From NCBI GenBank assembly GCA_038501785.1, contig JBAMJR010000011.1, positions 4,725,001 through 4,789,000 on the forward strand: DNA of 64,000 nt, written 5' to 3'. The translations under genes and the position numbers were made by a program. Position 1 is the first letter of the stretch, and each line of letters begins with the position of its first letter. The notes under the pieces are model-generated. The model ran no database searches and was not told where the DNA came from. It saw only the letters and a program-made list of their open reading frames with translations. Shown here in pieces: positions 27,217 through 39,400 of the stretch. This DNA is from Myoxocephalus aenaeus (Eukaryota; Chordata; Actinopteri; Perciformes; Cottidae).

Positions 27217-27219
<3 letters not shown>
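27036..27219. mobile_element. hAT-like MITE inserted in a TA microsatellite
   Basis: It is 184 bp. The ends TAGTGCTGTCA and TGACTGCACTA form imperfect inverted repeats. The interior has repeated TTAACGGCGTTAACGC palindromes and a TTAATCGCGATTA-type motif, as in the common fish hAT MITEs beginning TAGGGCTGTCAA. Both sides carry ATATATAT (27028-27035 and 27220-27227), consistent with an 8-bp target duplication, though the TA-rich setting makes this ambiguous. Confidence 0.6.

Positions 27220-27267
<48 letters not shown>
27220..27267. repeat. (TA)n microsatellite
   Basis: A pure TA run of 48 bp immediately right of the hAT-like MITE. Confidence 0.95.
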
Positions 27268-27270
<3 letters not shown>

Positions 27271-28019
27271 TTTCATTTCCCTTTTTATTCTCAGTGCATG
27301 GCTGCATGCATACCCAATATCCGTTAGCTGTTAGTTGCAGCCCTAGTGTGTATACAATGTAAAGCTGGTCTGAAGTGTTTAGTATTTCAGGCTTCAATAT
27401 CAGATCACGAGAGAAACATAACAAAGAACAAAAGTCGGAGAAGTAGGAGTGGGAATAGAAGTAAACAACACGTAAAACGAATAATTGACTTTGTGGAGGC
27501 AGCCATCCGGCGTCATCCATTAATTCCTGACAACGGACACCTCATCAGGCATTATCTCTTCCTGGGAAACAGTCGTCCTAGCTGCGAGTGAGGACACTCA
27601 GGTCAGTTTGTGATATTGCTCAACAGCCTGCGACTGCAAATTAAATCCATCGCTAACCATCATACCACTCATGCTTCAAGTGCAAAATGACTCACAGTGA
27701 AAATCCAAATCATTTATGGCAGATCCAACACCTGCCAGTTGACTTAACTTGGTGGATAAACAGATTTGTTTCTCTCGTTTTTCTCGCTCAGTATCCAATC
27801 ATCCTACGACGCTGCCGCAAAATGGGCATGAGGAAGAAGAGCGAATACACCTTGTTCCTGCAGAAGAGCCTTGGCTGGATGAACAGGTGTTACGGCTGAA
27901 TAGCAATGCAACTTCATGGGGAAATGCAGCAAGGCTAAATCCCACAATTACTACTTTATTTCCAAATAAGCATTGAAGATCCCTAAACTAAATCAGGAGA
28001 GTAAGATGCCTTGGTGAAA
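27268..28019. other. Intergenic, no gene seen
   Basis: About 27480-27700 is low in repeats (with CATTAATTCC and CAAATTAAATCC) and resembles a conserved non-coding element by composition. No supported gene. Confidence 0.3.
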
Positions 28020-28880
28020 AAACAATTGAATTAAAGGGAAGCCTTTCAGTGTGTAGTAAATCAGTTTTGGCTGCTCTCTTGAATTACACAGAAATGAAGG
28101 GTCCAGATGGTGAATTTCATGCAGCTATTCTCGTTCAGCTTTTGTACTGTTTAAAGTTTGATGTAATGCCGAAAGGTCATGTGATGCCATGAAGCGACAA
28201 AACAACCGTACACTACCAGTCGGTGACACAAATGATGCTGCTTGTGGAGAATTTAATTCAATGCTGGAGAGCGGAAGAGGACATAGATGTGCTTAGAATT
28301 TTTCACTTAGCACCTTTGAATGTAATCAAAACTATGAGCCAGTATGCCACATCAATGAATGTGTTGAATGACACATATTTAGCCAAATCGTTTGACAATA
28401 AATTGGCTTGGACTGAGTTAGTTAATAAAAAACAAGTTTGCAAAGTGTTTTGTTTGCAAAACAATCAGCTCTCTTAAACCCAAGGAATGCTACCTGGATT
28501 AACATTAAATGGCAGGCAGACAAACTCAGTCAGATAAACATACCTGTTGAGCCATTAGCAGCTATTGTGACAGACATTTTTCTCAGGAGTTGGAGGAGAC
28601 CAAAACAGAGCTAAAAGGTCAGTGAATATTGGACTTCCATTCGCCAAGTGGCCAGACACATTATTGAAAATTTGTGAAAATGGTGTTCCTTGTCTGCTGG
28701 AATAGTAAATAAGGAATTGTCGACGAAAATGTTCTGCAGATAAACTTGGTGATGCTGTGTAAATGTTGTATTTAAAGCTTGTTGCGCTGCTCCCAAGTGG
28801 CCCAAGCATCCTTTTATGCAAGTGTAGTGTATTCATTCCATTACATTCAAAATTGTAAAACCTTGGGCCCTGTTCCATTG
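28020..28880. other. Unrecognised coding-like fragments, probably a decayed transposon or pseudogene
   Basis: Two plus-strand frames have protein-like composition. One around 28095 starts MKGPDGEFHAAILVQLLYCL and stops at 28191-28193; a shifted one at 28223-28477 encodes 84 residues (starting MTQMMLLVENLIQCWRAEED). On the minus strand a 107-codon frame spans 28878-28555. The frame change and stops suggest a broken gene. I recognise no domain, so the class is open. Confidence 0.3.
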
Positions 28881-31800
28881 TGAATTAGCTTGTAAACCTA
28901 ATTTTAGGCAAACATCCAGGTTTAAGGGTTTTCAAAATGTAGGCAGCAAAGGATACTCATCTTAATTCATTATTCTGCTTTGTCGTCCTCATTTTACTAG
29001 GATTCTGCATTTCTCTCTGTGATTCATTAACCAGCATTATGGTCTGTCCATCTAGTCTTTACTAACTGCAGAGAGAAAAACTGATATGAAAAAACAACTA
29101 GAATAAAAGTGTAAACAGAGAAAAATAGTTTTGTCACAGCTGAATCACCATGCATGTTTATCAAGAAACTAGGGCAGCATAGGGAAGCTAAAGCATTGCA
29201 GTGGTAATTTATAATAAGTGTCAAAATCTGTTTTGCTTGGCAAATGTATCAGTTACAGCTAGATTGAGCTCGAAGGGTTGCAGGTTGCCAAAACATTCGG
29301 AATTTGTCAATGCTAATGGAGCAGACTGCTGCATGTGTCACAATGTTGCAATGTAAAGTTACAGCTAATGTAAGCCTTTCTGCTCCGGGGGTTTACATTT
29401 CCATTGACAAAAAGTAAAAATGATTTTCTCTGGCCGTGGCGCTAAACATCATATCGTATGTTGGTATTATTTGTTGCCGTAAGTCATCTGATTTGAAGAA
29501 AGTAAGTAATTGCTCAGTCATTAAGATTCGAAAACACTGCTCAGCTTTGAGGTACTTTATTTTTGTGCTACATGACGCTGCTTGCTGATTGTGCCTGCTA
29601 GCATAATGCATCAGTTGAAGGTCAGACAGGTGACAGCAGATGCTACACGGGTAATCAATGCGATGGCATTTAAATATAAAGCCATTGTGTCACTTTGTGA
29701 GTGGTTGAAAGTTGGCCTTAAACCCACCCGTAAGCTAACTACCATCATGGGAGCTGTCTAACATGCTACCAGCCAAGCCGTAGTTATTCCATTTGTTCTG
29801 AATAAATTCTGAAATTCATTACCTTTCTGGTTTTCGAGTTTAGAAGTTGTTCATATGTATTATACCTGATAGTCCCCTTTATAAAAAAAAATCCCACCAT
29901 GCACGATAGACTACTTTTATTTTAATTAAAGGTTTGAGTGACACCGTGATCATCTCATGCCGGAAAACTTTGATTTCGTGAATTCTAATCTGATCCCTGT
30001 CACGGAGAATGAGCGGGCTCATGCTGGCTTCTTAACTGCTGACACTGCCGGTCAACGAGATGGTTTTTTTTCTCTCCACGGGTGCTTCTCAACATGAAAT
30101 GGAGAGCATTGGCAGGACTTAAATTGGTGGCATTTTGTGGTCTTTAAAGAAAGGGGACTCATTAAAAGTAACCCAGAGAAGCCTTCAAGTTTCCTCCATC
30201 ATTATATGTAACAGCAGATAAGAGAAGTATAATTATAGAATCCGGGTAACTTGTGTTGTCAATTTAAAAGTGATGGAGCTGCATAATCCCCAACCTTGTA
30301 ATTGGCCGATGGCCCCTGCAGCGTCATCTCTGGTTTTAATGAGTGTTAGCCCGGGCAGAGGTACACTCACAGAGTTGGTCACTGCTGATAGCATGCATGC
30401 CATTACCTCTGTTGTAAATCACCCGGTGCAAAGCTTGTCACTTTCAAGTCTTGCTACCTATTTTGTTTAATATGACTTACATTATGCTGTAAAAATCTTT
30501 GAATGACAAATTGTCACTGTTTGTGTCCACAAAGGCGACAGTAAAAATAAATTACGATGCTGTTGAGTCTTTTTTACCCCAAGACTAATAGCTGGTGTGA
30601 CACTGGTAAATGAAATTAAGAAAAGATCTCAGTGAAAAGATTTGTGCACTTAAATCCTTTGAACACTGACCCTCCAAATGGTAATGAACAGAAATAGTCA
30701 TTTCAAAATCCCTTTTCATACATTGTTAAAACAGAAATCAATTGGCCATCACCCTCATGGCTGAAAGCCAACACAGATGTGTCCTAAAGTAATAATGTCG
30801 GTTGATAGGTAACGTCTTTACTTCTCAACCTGGACCCTATTTGCCAATATTTTTGTGGACCAGTGTTGAGAACACTGCAGCTGGCAGACGAAAAACGATC
30901 GGGGCAACTCCTCACCGTCAAAGTACATTCACTAAACGTGCACGTTTTTGTTAATATAATCAGTATTAAGTGTCTAACAAGTGATATATAATAAGCATAA
31001 AGCTGCATTAATTGATTTTTATTTGGCCACTTGAGGGAAGATTCACAAGTTGTAAACACAAAACACTTTATCATCACCTAATAAAGTGCTATTGAGTTGT
31101 CTATTGTCACAACCAGCACACGGGAAGCAGCTTTCATTTGGAGTTGTGCTTCTAGACACTTTTAGCTCTGGTTTAGCTTCTGCCAAATCCTAAATTTGCT
31201 GCTAAATGATTTGCAGTAATACTAATGACACTGTGCCGTAATATATTGTTTTATATGGTTTGATAATAGTTAAATTCTGAGGTATTTATTTCGAAAGAAG
31301 TTGTCTGAATAATGTGAGCACCTTGGATAACATCAATGAAGCCACACAACTACAAAAGAATACCGTTAAAGTCCATTTTCAAGAGGTAACAAATCCTAAA
31401 ATAGATCAAACATATAGATAAACTATGGATAATCAATCTTGGAATCGGACAATTAGCCCATGGATATTTGTCACAAAAAAGGCCTAAGTCATTGAAAGAA
31501 AATAAAAAATTCTCAATTAAAAAAGTTTCACTCTGCCAATGACTTTGAATTGGCTTGGAAAAATAAATTAGAAGAAAAAAATCTCATATCACATTATAGC
31601 GGGAACTTTAATTACATTCTAAGGGTTATTTTATCACCTGCTTTGGGGAACACTAAGCATGGTTAAACATTTGAGGATATGGCTCAAGTGGGCATTTTAC
31701 TATAAAATTGCCCCCCTACAAAACCAGATCAAAAAGAGAGGAAAAAAGGAGCCACACAGCAGCGCCACGCATGTGGTCGAGGGTTTAAAAAATTAGCAAT

Positions 31801-34800
31801 GCTCAACTGGAACGGAAGTAGCTTGCAGCGACTGCCACAGCAGAGTTCCTCTAATCATATGTAACGTCTACCTTAGGAACGTAGCGGAGGGAGTTTACAA
31901 TAAGCTTAACCCCCACTTTTATATTGCACTCAGCAGGTTTCCCCCTCCATGTCGGGCACTTTGAACACTATTTTGTTATTCTGACTTCACTTGGTTTAAT
32001 AATCCGCAGTTCCCTGTTTTTTCTTTTTCTTTTTTTCTAAAACTCTACCTCGCAGGGCTTTGATGTTTTTTTGCGGAACTGGCACAGTAGCCGATTAAGT
32101 CGGCTGGTGTTTGACGGGTTAATTCTGAAAACCTCACAGCAGAAAACACTTTTCGGACTTTCGTTAAATTTTAACCATATAACCAAAAATAGAGCAAGAA
32201 TTACTTAAGCGTGAAAACTTTTTGTAAGGTCACAGAAGGTAATTTGTTGATGGTGAGAGTGTAGTGGAATTAGGAGAGTCCCCTCCCACCGGCCCATTTG
32301 ATATCACACGACGGAGGGTGGCATCCGCCCGAAGCGGTGCGGCCCGTTTAGCCAGGGTCGAACTTTCAGGAGGCCTGTGAGACGTGGGATAGGGAGAGAG
32401 CTGGGAAAAAGTGGGATTCATTGAACTCTGTACGTAACTCTGCGTCAATGGCCTCCTCTGTCCCCACGCCGAGGACTGAGGGAGAGGGAGAGAGAGAGAG
32501 ACAGGGTTTGATTGCTCAATATTCATCCACATCTTTTCCCCCGGATAGGCACAATATGGCGGGCTTAATTAACTTCTCTGAAAGGTGAAGCAGTGCGCAC
32601 CATCTGCTGTGAGACAATCACATTTGTATGCCTCTCTGAATAATCCCGTTACTCCATTAAAGCAGCGCGGTGTGCCGGGGAAGAGAAGTCTGGGGAGAAT
32701 CTTCAACGTCTCAATCGTGTGTCACTTTGAAAAACTTTTAAACTTTTAAATTGCTCCATTTTTTATTTTATTTTTTATTTCACACAATGCACCTTTTATC
32801 TTCCCAGCAAAGAAATGTCACGATTGAAATTAAGCTTTACATTTTTTTTTATTATAAAAAAACTGTCAAAAATGAAACATTAGTGCGTTAAATAAGCATC
32901 GCAGTCCATCCGGACACATTTCCCTGAAGTTGTGGCGAGACCATTTGGATTCTTTAATATGTCTGAAGGACCACACATCGCAATCAAGGGCCTGCTGAAC
33001 TTGCCCTAAAGCCGGGTCATTATTTGATCTTTGTGCATCTTAATCTGATTATCTCATTGTGGAGGTAAACTTCAGACTCAATCTTGTTAGCAGCTGGCCA
33101 AGATGGATTACGGCGGCCAGTGAGCTGGAAAATGAACTGAGCAGTTCAGCTTTGGCCTTGCTTTCTTTCAAGATACTTACCACCACTACTTCAACTCCTT
33201 CTGCTTTTCTTTCTGTTGGCCCTTCAAACGAGATATTATCCTCGGGAAAAGCATCACCCCCCCAAACACACCTCCCTCCCCACACACCCTTTTCTTTATC
33301 TCCCGTGCTTTAACCAAGTCGGAACAATGGCGGAAGAAAAAAAAAGAAAAAAATCCTGACCTCTCTTAAACATTCAGATTTTTCAGTCGTGTTATGAGAG
33401 CACGGTAAAGTGTCTGGAGCCTTAACTCCGCGAAAAGACGAGTCTCGCCCTAAAAAGAATCCGTGGACTTTGTTGTCGGGCCAGTTTGACCAAAAGCACG
33501 CAGTAGCCCAATAGGTCGAGAGAGGTATGCGTTGCCTCGATTCTCATCTTAAATGAAGAGGGTTGGTTTTTTGCCTTTTCTTTTTTTTTGTCCCCCCCCT
33601 TAAATTATGCAAATGCCTAAGATGTGTGGTCCCGCTTAAGACACTCAGTTTTGCTTGTGGTCTTATTGCGGTATTGAGTGCCTTTACAGTGAATGCACAC
33701 CACAGTCCACAGCACAAAAAAAGTCCCCCTAAAGGCTGAAAGGAGTTCAAAGCATTGAAAAGACAAAAAGGACTAAGCTGGGATTTTTTTATGTACACTG
33801 AAAAGAAGAATAAAATATAAGTTCCCTATTGGTGCCCGTTATGGCAGTGGCACCCATATTAAAAGCATTATGTTGCGACATAAAGGCCCGCCTGAAATGT
33901 TCCGTGCGCACCATATGCGAAGAAGAAATGAGTATAACTCGGGGAGGGCGGTGATTTTGCAACACGAAACCGCTGAATGCTCTTTTTGACACGCCATTGA
34001 GGGAACAAGGAATTCAAAAGAGGTTATATTCGATCAGGTTTTCTGCCTCAATAGGTTATAATCACTCCTAAAGTATTGAGCACTATACAGAGAAGAGAGC
34101 TTCTAAGGAGGCTAATCAGCAGGTTTTCTCCCTATTATCGCTTCCCATCTGAGGGTAACAGCCCACAGAAGTACCCCCTTCTATTGATTATCTGGACTGG
34201 AATTTAAATATTAATACACTGCCCGGCCCTGCTTGGCACTCTCTAGAGCTGGGCTGCATGGCAAAGCACTCATTCCCCAGATTAAAAACCCCCTCGTTTT
34301 TAAAGCACAATCCTGCTCTCTTTTCAGCTATAAGAAGAAGAAAAAAAACTTCAAGGGGGGAAGTTGAGAGGAGAAAGGGGCCAGAGCTCTGTGTCTCCGC
34401 AGCGAATTCAAAGACGACACTTTTCCTTCAGGCCTGGGTCTGCTGAGGATGCAGGAATCACACGGCAGCCTTTTAACCGCCGCTGTCTGCTATAGAGAAG
34501 CAGAGACTACAGTCCTCTGTTTGGCTGCTCCAGTTAAAAACGAAGGATTCACTGAGCTTTTGGCCCGTTTTAGCGCATGAATTAGGTTAGAAAATAAGGC
34601 AAAACGTGTTCCAAATTGGCGGTTTTGAAGCAAAAGGTTGGCGACGTAAAACACTCAAGGAGGGCTGGCTGAAACAGCTCAAGACGCAGCCGGCGTGAAT
34701 ATAATGTGGTGGTTTTATCGTACGTTCCGTACGTCACATCTGTGAGCCGCAAAGAGCCCTGTCCACTCGACCTCGTGAATGAGCGCATTTGCCTGCGGGC

Positions 34801-35749
34801 CTGGTTCCGCACCGAGGGGACACAAAGTGTGTTGACATCAGCACTGGTTTGGGCAACCCGAACGCACAAGTTGTGGCCCCACTTGACACGAGTGGTAGTG
34901 AGCCGCAACAGAGGAACTAATGTGTAGCGGGGACTGAATGCAGAGCAGAGATGCTGTGTGGTCAGCGAGATAAACGGGTTCAACCGAAGGGTCACCGGGA
35001 ATTTTTAGACGTCTTCATCATTGACAGCACATTAAACGCCGTATTAACCAAAAATAAAAATAGGTGTATGTGACTTTAAGAATCCAAGTGACTTAATATA
35101 GCCCCACCCACCCATTGATTCTTTTCTCCATATGCCACTTCAATATACACCTCGGCGTTGTTTTCACCTCTCATATTATGAGTCAGAGGGATCGTCCAAA
35201 TCCTGGAGTAATCCACCAAGAGCCATATAATGAAGAGATCAACCCAGAACACAAGACAAATAATTTAGCATGACGTTAAGTCCCCATCTCATACAGTGAG
35301 GGAGATGTCCATTAATACACCTATCTGGATTTGCATTCACTCTGGCTGAGGTTCAGTGAATGAAAAAAAAAATGAAGTTAGTTGGGCCATCAGCTCTTTC
35401 TCTGAAATTTGGTCCTAAGATGCATAAAGCTTCTCCTCATTGAATGACGTGTATTGAGGTCATAATAGAAACTGTTGCTAAATTCGGAATAGCAGGCCCA
35501 TCTCTGCTGAAGCAGTGAAACTGCCATTTCTAGGAGACTGTTTCTCTTCGTACGAAACACATTATCCTTGATGTAATATCCACTTTATTTTTACTGAAAA
35601 ATAAGCAAAAATATGCCCCAAACTCCATTCTACCAAGGACTTGTAATGTAAGTGCCCATTCCCCAACACTTGCTGTTGCTAAACAGTTGTGCTTCTCTGG
35701 TTTCTTTAGGAAATTGCCATTATAAATCAATATCAAGTTCATGGGGTTG
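28881..35749. other. Long intergenic interval, low in repeats, no gene seen
   Basis: This is 6.9 kb with few recognisable repeats. Stretches about 29920-30480, 31400-31900, 32080-32720, 32880-33180 and 34020-34260 combine low repeat content with scattered TAAT cores and are candidate regulatory elements of barhl2. Open frames (for example 100 codons at 32532-32230 minus and 137 codons at 34995-34582 minus) show no recognisable domain. Confidence 0.3.
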
Positions 35750-36440
35750 GGATGTGCTTAGCCTAGCTTAGCATGACGATTGGATGCAGTGGGAAACGGC
35801 TAGCTCGGTCCAAAGTAGCACTCAGCAACACCTACTGTATAAAGTGGACGAATTAACCTAATATTTTTTGCCTTAAATTTGAACTGTGCATGAAAAGAAA
35901 TGTGGAAACAGTAAAGTGGTCGAGTTATTCTAATTAAACAGTTCAGAATCTCCGGCTAAAGCCTGTGTTGGAGGTGAGATGCAGCCAGGGATAACCAAAC
36001 AAGCACTAGCGAGCTAATCTGCTAGCATTTCAGTGTCGGCTGACAAGCTATCACTACTGTGTTGTTTTATAGACCACACCAGCTATGGGTGGGACAATGT
36101 GGTTTGGATTTTTTAATTTTTAATACAATGATGCATTTAAGTAGGAACTGGTTATTGAAAATTATATTTTTAATTTGTATTTACTTTTATTGAGCTGTGG
36201 AAGTGTTTTGCTGGGTGACACATTAATGAATCGGATGGAAAACCCTGAGATATATTTTGCCTACGTACGAAGTAGACAAGCTGTTTAAGGCTAACGAAAA
36301 TAGCCTACTTGCTGACGCCTGTCTGTCACGTGAATTCACCTTTAATATATTTCTGTTCATGAGCCAAGCTAGTTGTTTGCCTGCTTCATGTCTTTATGCT
36401 AAGCTAGGCTAACCGTGCCATGACTCCAGCTCTGTACAGC
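35750..36440 (+). repeat. Decayed teleost interspersed repeat (AGCTTAGCAT family)
   Basis: The left part reads CCTAGCTTAGCATGACGATTGG, then GTGGGAAACGGCTAGCTCGG and TCCAAAGTAGCA. The right part reads TTATGCTAAGCTAGGCTAACC followed by GACTCCAGCTCTGTACAG. Both blocks match, in this order, a very common fish repeat as I recall it. The middle is diverged and may contain a later insertion. Confidence 0.55.
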
Positions 36441-39400
36441 AGGCCAAAAGAGTGGTTCAAGAATGAGTAGTTAAACAATGAATTGAGTCAGCATTTTTGC
36501 TCGTCCTGTTCCCTCATCTCAAAGTTGATGGGGTTAAAACGCTTAAGAGATTTTAACTTTTATTCTATGACATAACATACATCAGTGAATACCCCACTTG
36601 TGACTTTTGAAGCTTTTAAAAAAGGCGGTTGCTAACAAATGGCCTAATGAGACTACAAAACGTCATCACACCGACTAGTCTGCCTTTACAGCCTCGTTGT
36701 GTTTACTCTTGTGGTGTAGTTTGTTTATAATGTTAGCTTTTTTTTTTACTGTCATTCACGCTGTCAAAATAATTAGTGGGATGCTAACTTGAGGGTGGGC
36801 CTACAAAAATACATCATCCCTGCAGCCCTCTACATGACACAGAGATTAGATTGACCTTCATTCCAAGAATCTAATTCTTAGAGAGAACGCAAAGTGTTGA
36901 ACTAACCCTTAATTTAAAAGAGCTATTTCTGCGTTTTAGTGTAGCCGACAGAATAATATGCCAAACCCTCTGCCTCCACTGCAGGTGACTACAGAACTTT
37001 TTTGTCCGATGACAATCATCGAAGTTGCTCATCCATGTACTTCCTATTATCTAACCTCATTCCGAGTATTAGTAGAGCTTTTTTCTGATTAAACTGTCTC
37101 AGAATTGTGAGGACCTCTTCATACACCTCTGCCACATGATAATGTGACAGCAAAGGCCATTAATGCAAGAGCACAGAGGTCATTAGCATCGCTCCATGGT
37201 GTAGCATAAAGTAATCACCTCCTGAGATCTGTCTCCTGTGTCTGCTGTACTGTCTGTCCTCCCCCTGTGGTTATTCCCTACATATGTAAGGTCAGTTAAT
37301 GATGGTGGACAGAGATATCGGACCAGGGGAGCCGCTCTGGCAGCTGATTACGCTCCGCTCCCGACACTTCTTAACCAGCCATGGGATGACAAGGCCGACA
37401 ATGTTAAGGATTTTTAACATTCCCCGCTGCTCATCAAAGATTTTGCAATGAGAGAGGGCGGCCCATAAATTGGGATTTAGCTAGTAGGTGTGAAACTCTG
37501 ACTTCCCTGCAACATTTCCAGAGGGCTTAACGAACGACGTCTCGTCATACCAGAACGTAAAAATAACATTTCCAGATTAATTTAAATGTCGAGTTGGAAT
37601 TGTGTGAATGTTATCCCAATGTATCCATCTGCTAATGGCCACACTTAATGACTCATCTTTTTAATGGGGGAGCAAAAGCACAATGCTGGAGTTATCACAC
37701 AACGCAGCATCCCTACGAATTACTTCTAAATTGGACACTTCCGCACCTCGCAATTTACGTCCTGTGTTGCATTGGCATGTAGCGAGTCTGGCTGTCAGAC
37801 TGTGTCCAGAGTGTGCGTCCTTTCACAGAGCTGCAATTAACGCTTGCCTTTTTTTTTACTTTAACCGCTGTCCTTTGGCTAAAAACTGGCCATATTTTAA
37901 GCATAAATCATTGCCATAACCACAATCTTTCCCTAAAAAGGATCTGTCCAATGATTGATCACTCAATGCACATTTTTAACATTTACCATTAAGCCTGTCT
38001 CCGTATTGATATTGATAGTGGTGATTATGGTGATTATAGCCTTGGTATTACTTGGTATTGGGTTGGAACCATTTGTGGTATTGCCTTGTTCAAACAGAGG
38101 ATCTAAAAGCAGGAAATTAAAAAAAGTTGGCATTGAATGCAAAATATATATATATATCACTTTGCATAATAATCCAATATTGTTATTCTGTTTTGCCTCA
38201 GGGATGAATTGCAACATAATACCAACATAATGCACAATGAGTATATCAGCACTAGTTGAAAGTGTAAAAAATCTTTCTGAGTTCGATTCAACAGCAACAA
38301 AACTGTATAGAAATGAATGTGTCACTTTATTGTGTACCATCTATGACGCACTTGCGCTGATTTATCAGTAAGTGGCCTGTTGTCACTAAAGAACGGGCAG
38401 CCTTGGTGTGTCTTGTCATTCATATTTTTTCAAGTGTGTGGTCTAAGCATCAAGGGCGTGATTGGATCAAAGCGGACGAATTCGCCAGATCTAAAATCCC
38501 GAGTTCCTTTAAGCACCTTCAAGAAAACCCAGAGTGGCGTGTTAACATTCCTGTTGCTGCGAGGAGACAAAACAAAAGGAGACAGGAGTGACAGTTTAGC
38601 ATGGATGACAAACAAAGATACAAAAGAGAACATCACACCAGAGCAATACATCACTACAGCTGATGTTTCTCCTTCACACAAATGGCATCCCAGTCATTTC
38701 TCTTAGAGATGTGTGAATGATGTTTGCCACCATCCATCATAAAAGGACATAATGGAGGTTGGGGAAGTCGGAGAGACTTGGACACTCCGGGGAGCTCATT
38801 ACCGGACCTATTAATCTGTTATTTGACCCCTGCGAGAGCACTCCCCAATCTAAAAAAGACCTATGCCTCCTTAATCCAAAGATAAAAACAAAACCTCCAC
38901 TGTGTCCCGGGGATCAACGCTCCAATTCAGACAACAAAGCAGCGAAATAACATCAAGGCCTTAGATTGGTTTGTTCTCAGTGTTAGATAAAAGCGAGTTG
39001 ATACAGTTTTTCTTCATCTGACTGAGGGCTTTGAAAATGAACTCCAAGCAAAAGCTAAATTATTGATATTCAAGAGAAATCTTAATGTTGAACCACAGTG
39101 CAAATAGAAAATGAAGGGTTCGAGACGGAGGACGAAAAATCCCCGGGTCCGGTAGACCTTTGTTATGACTGAGGAACTAACCACAGGAGTATTGGATAGC
39201 GAGTGCTCACCACTCTCCCTTTAAAGAAGAGTCCTGCTGCCATTCTGTGTATGCATCCTTCCTTCAGGGGTGATTGTCTCCTTGTTAGTGGTCTGCTGTT
39301 GAGCTCAGCACTTTGCCAAGTCAAAAACAATGTCATGCCTTGGAGGGCTGTGTGTCTCTCTCTGTCCTTTTGTAAGGCGTCTGCACTACTCAATTAAATT

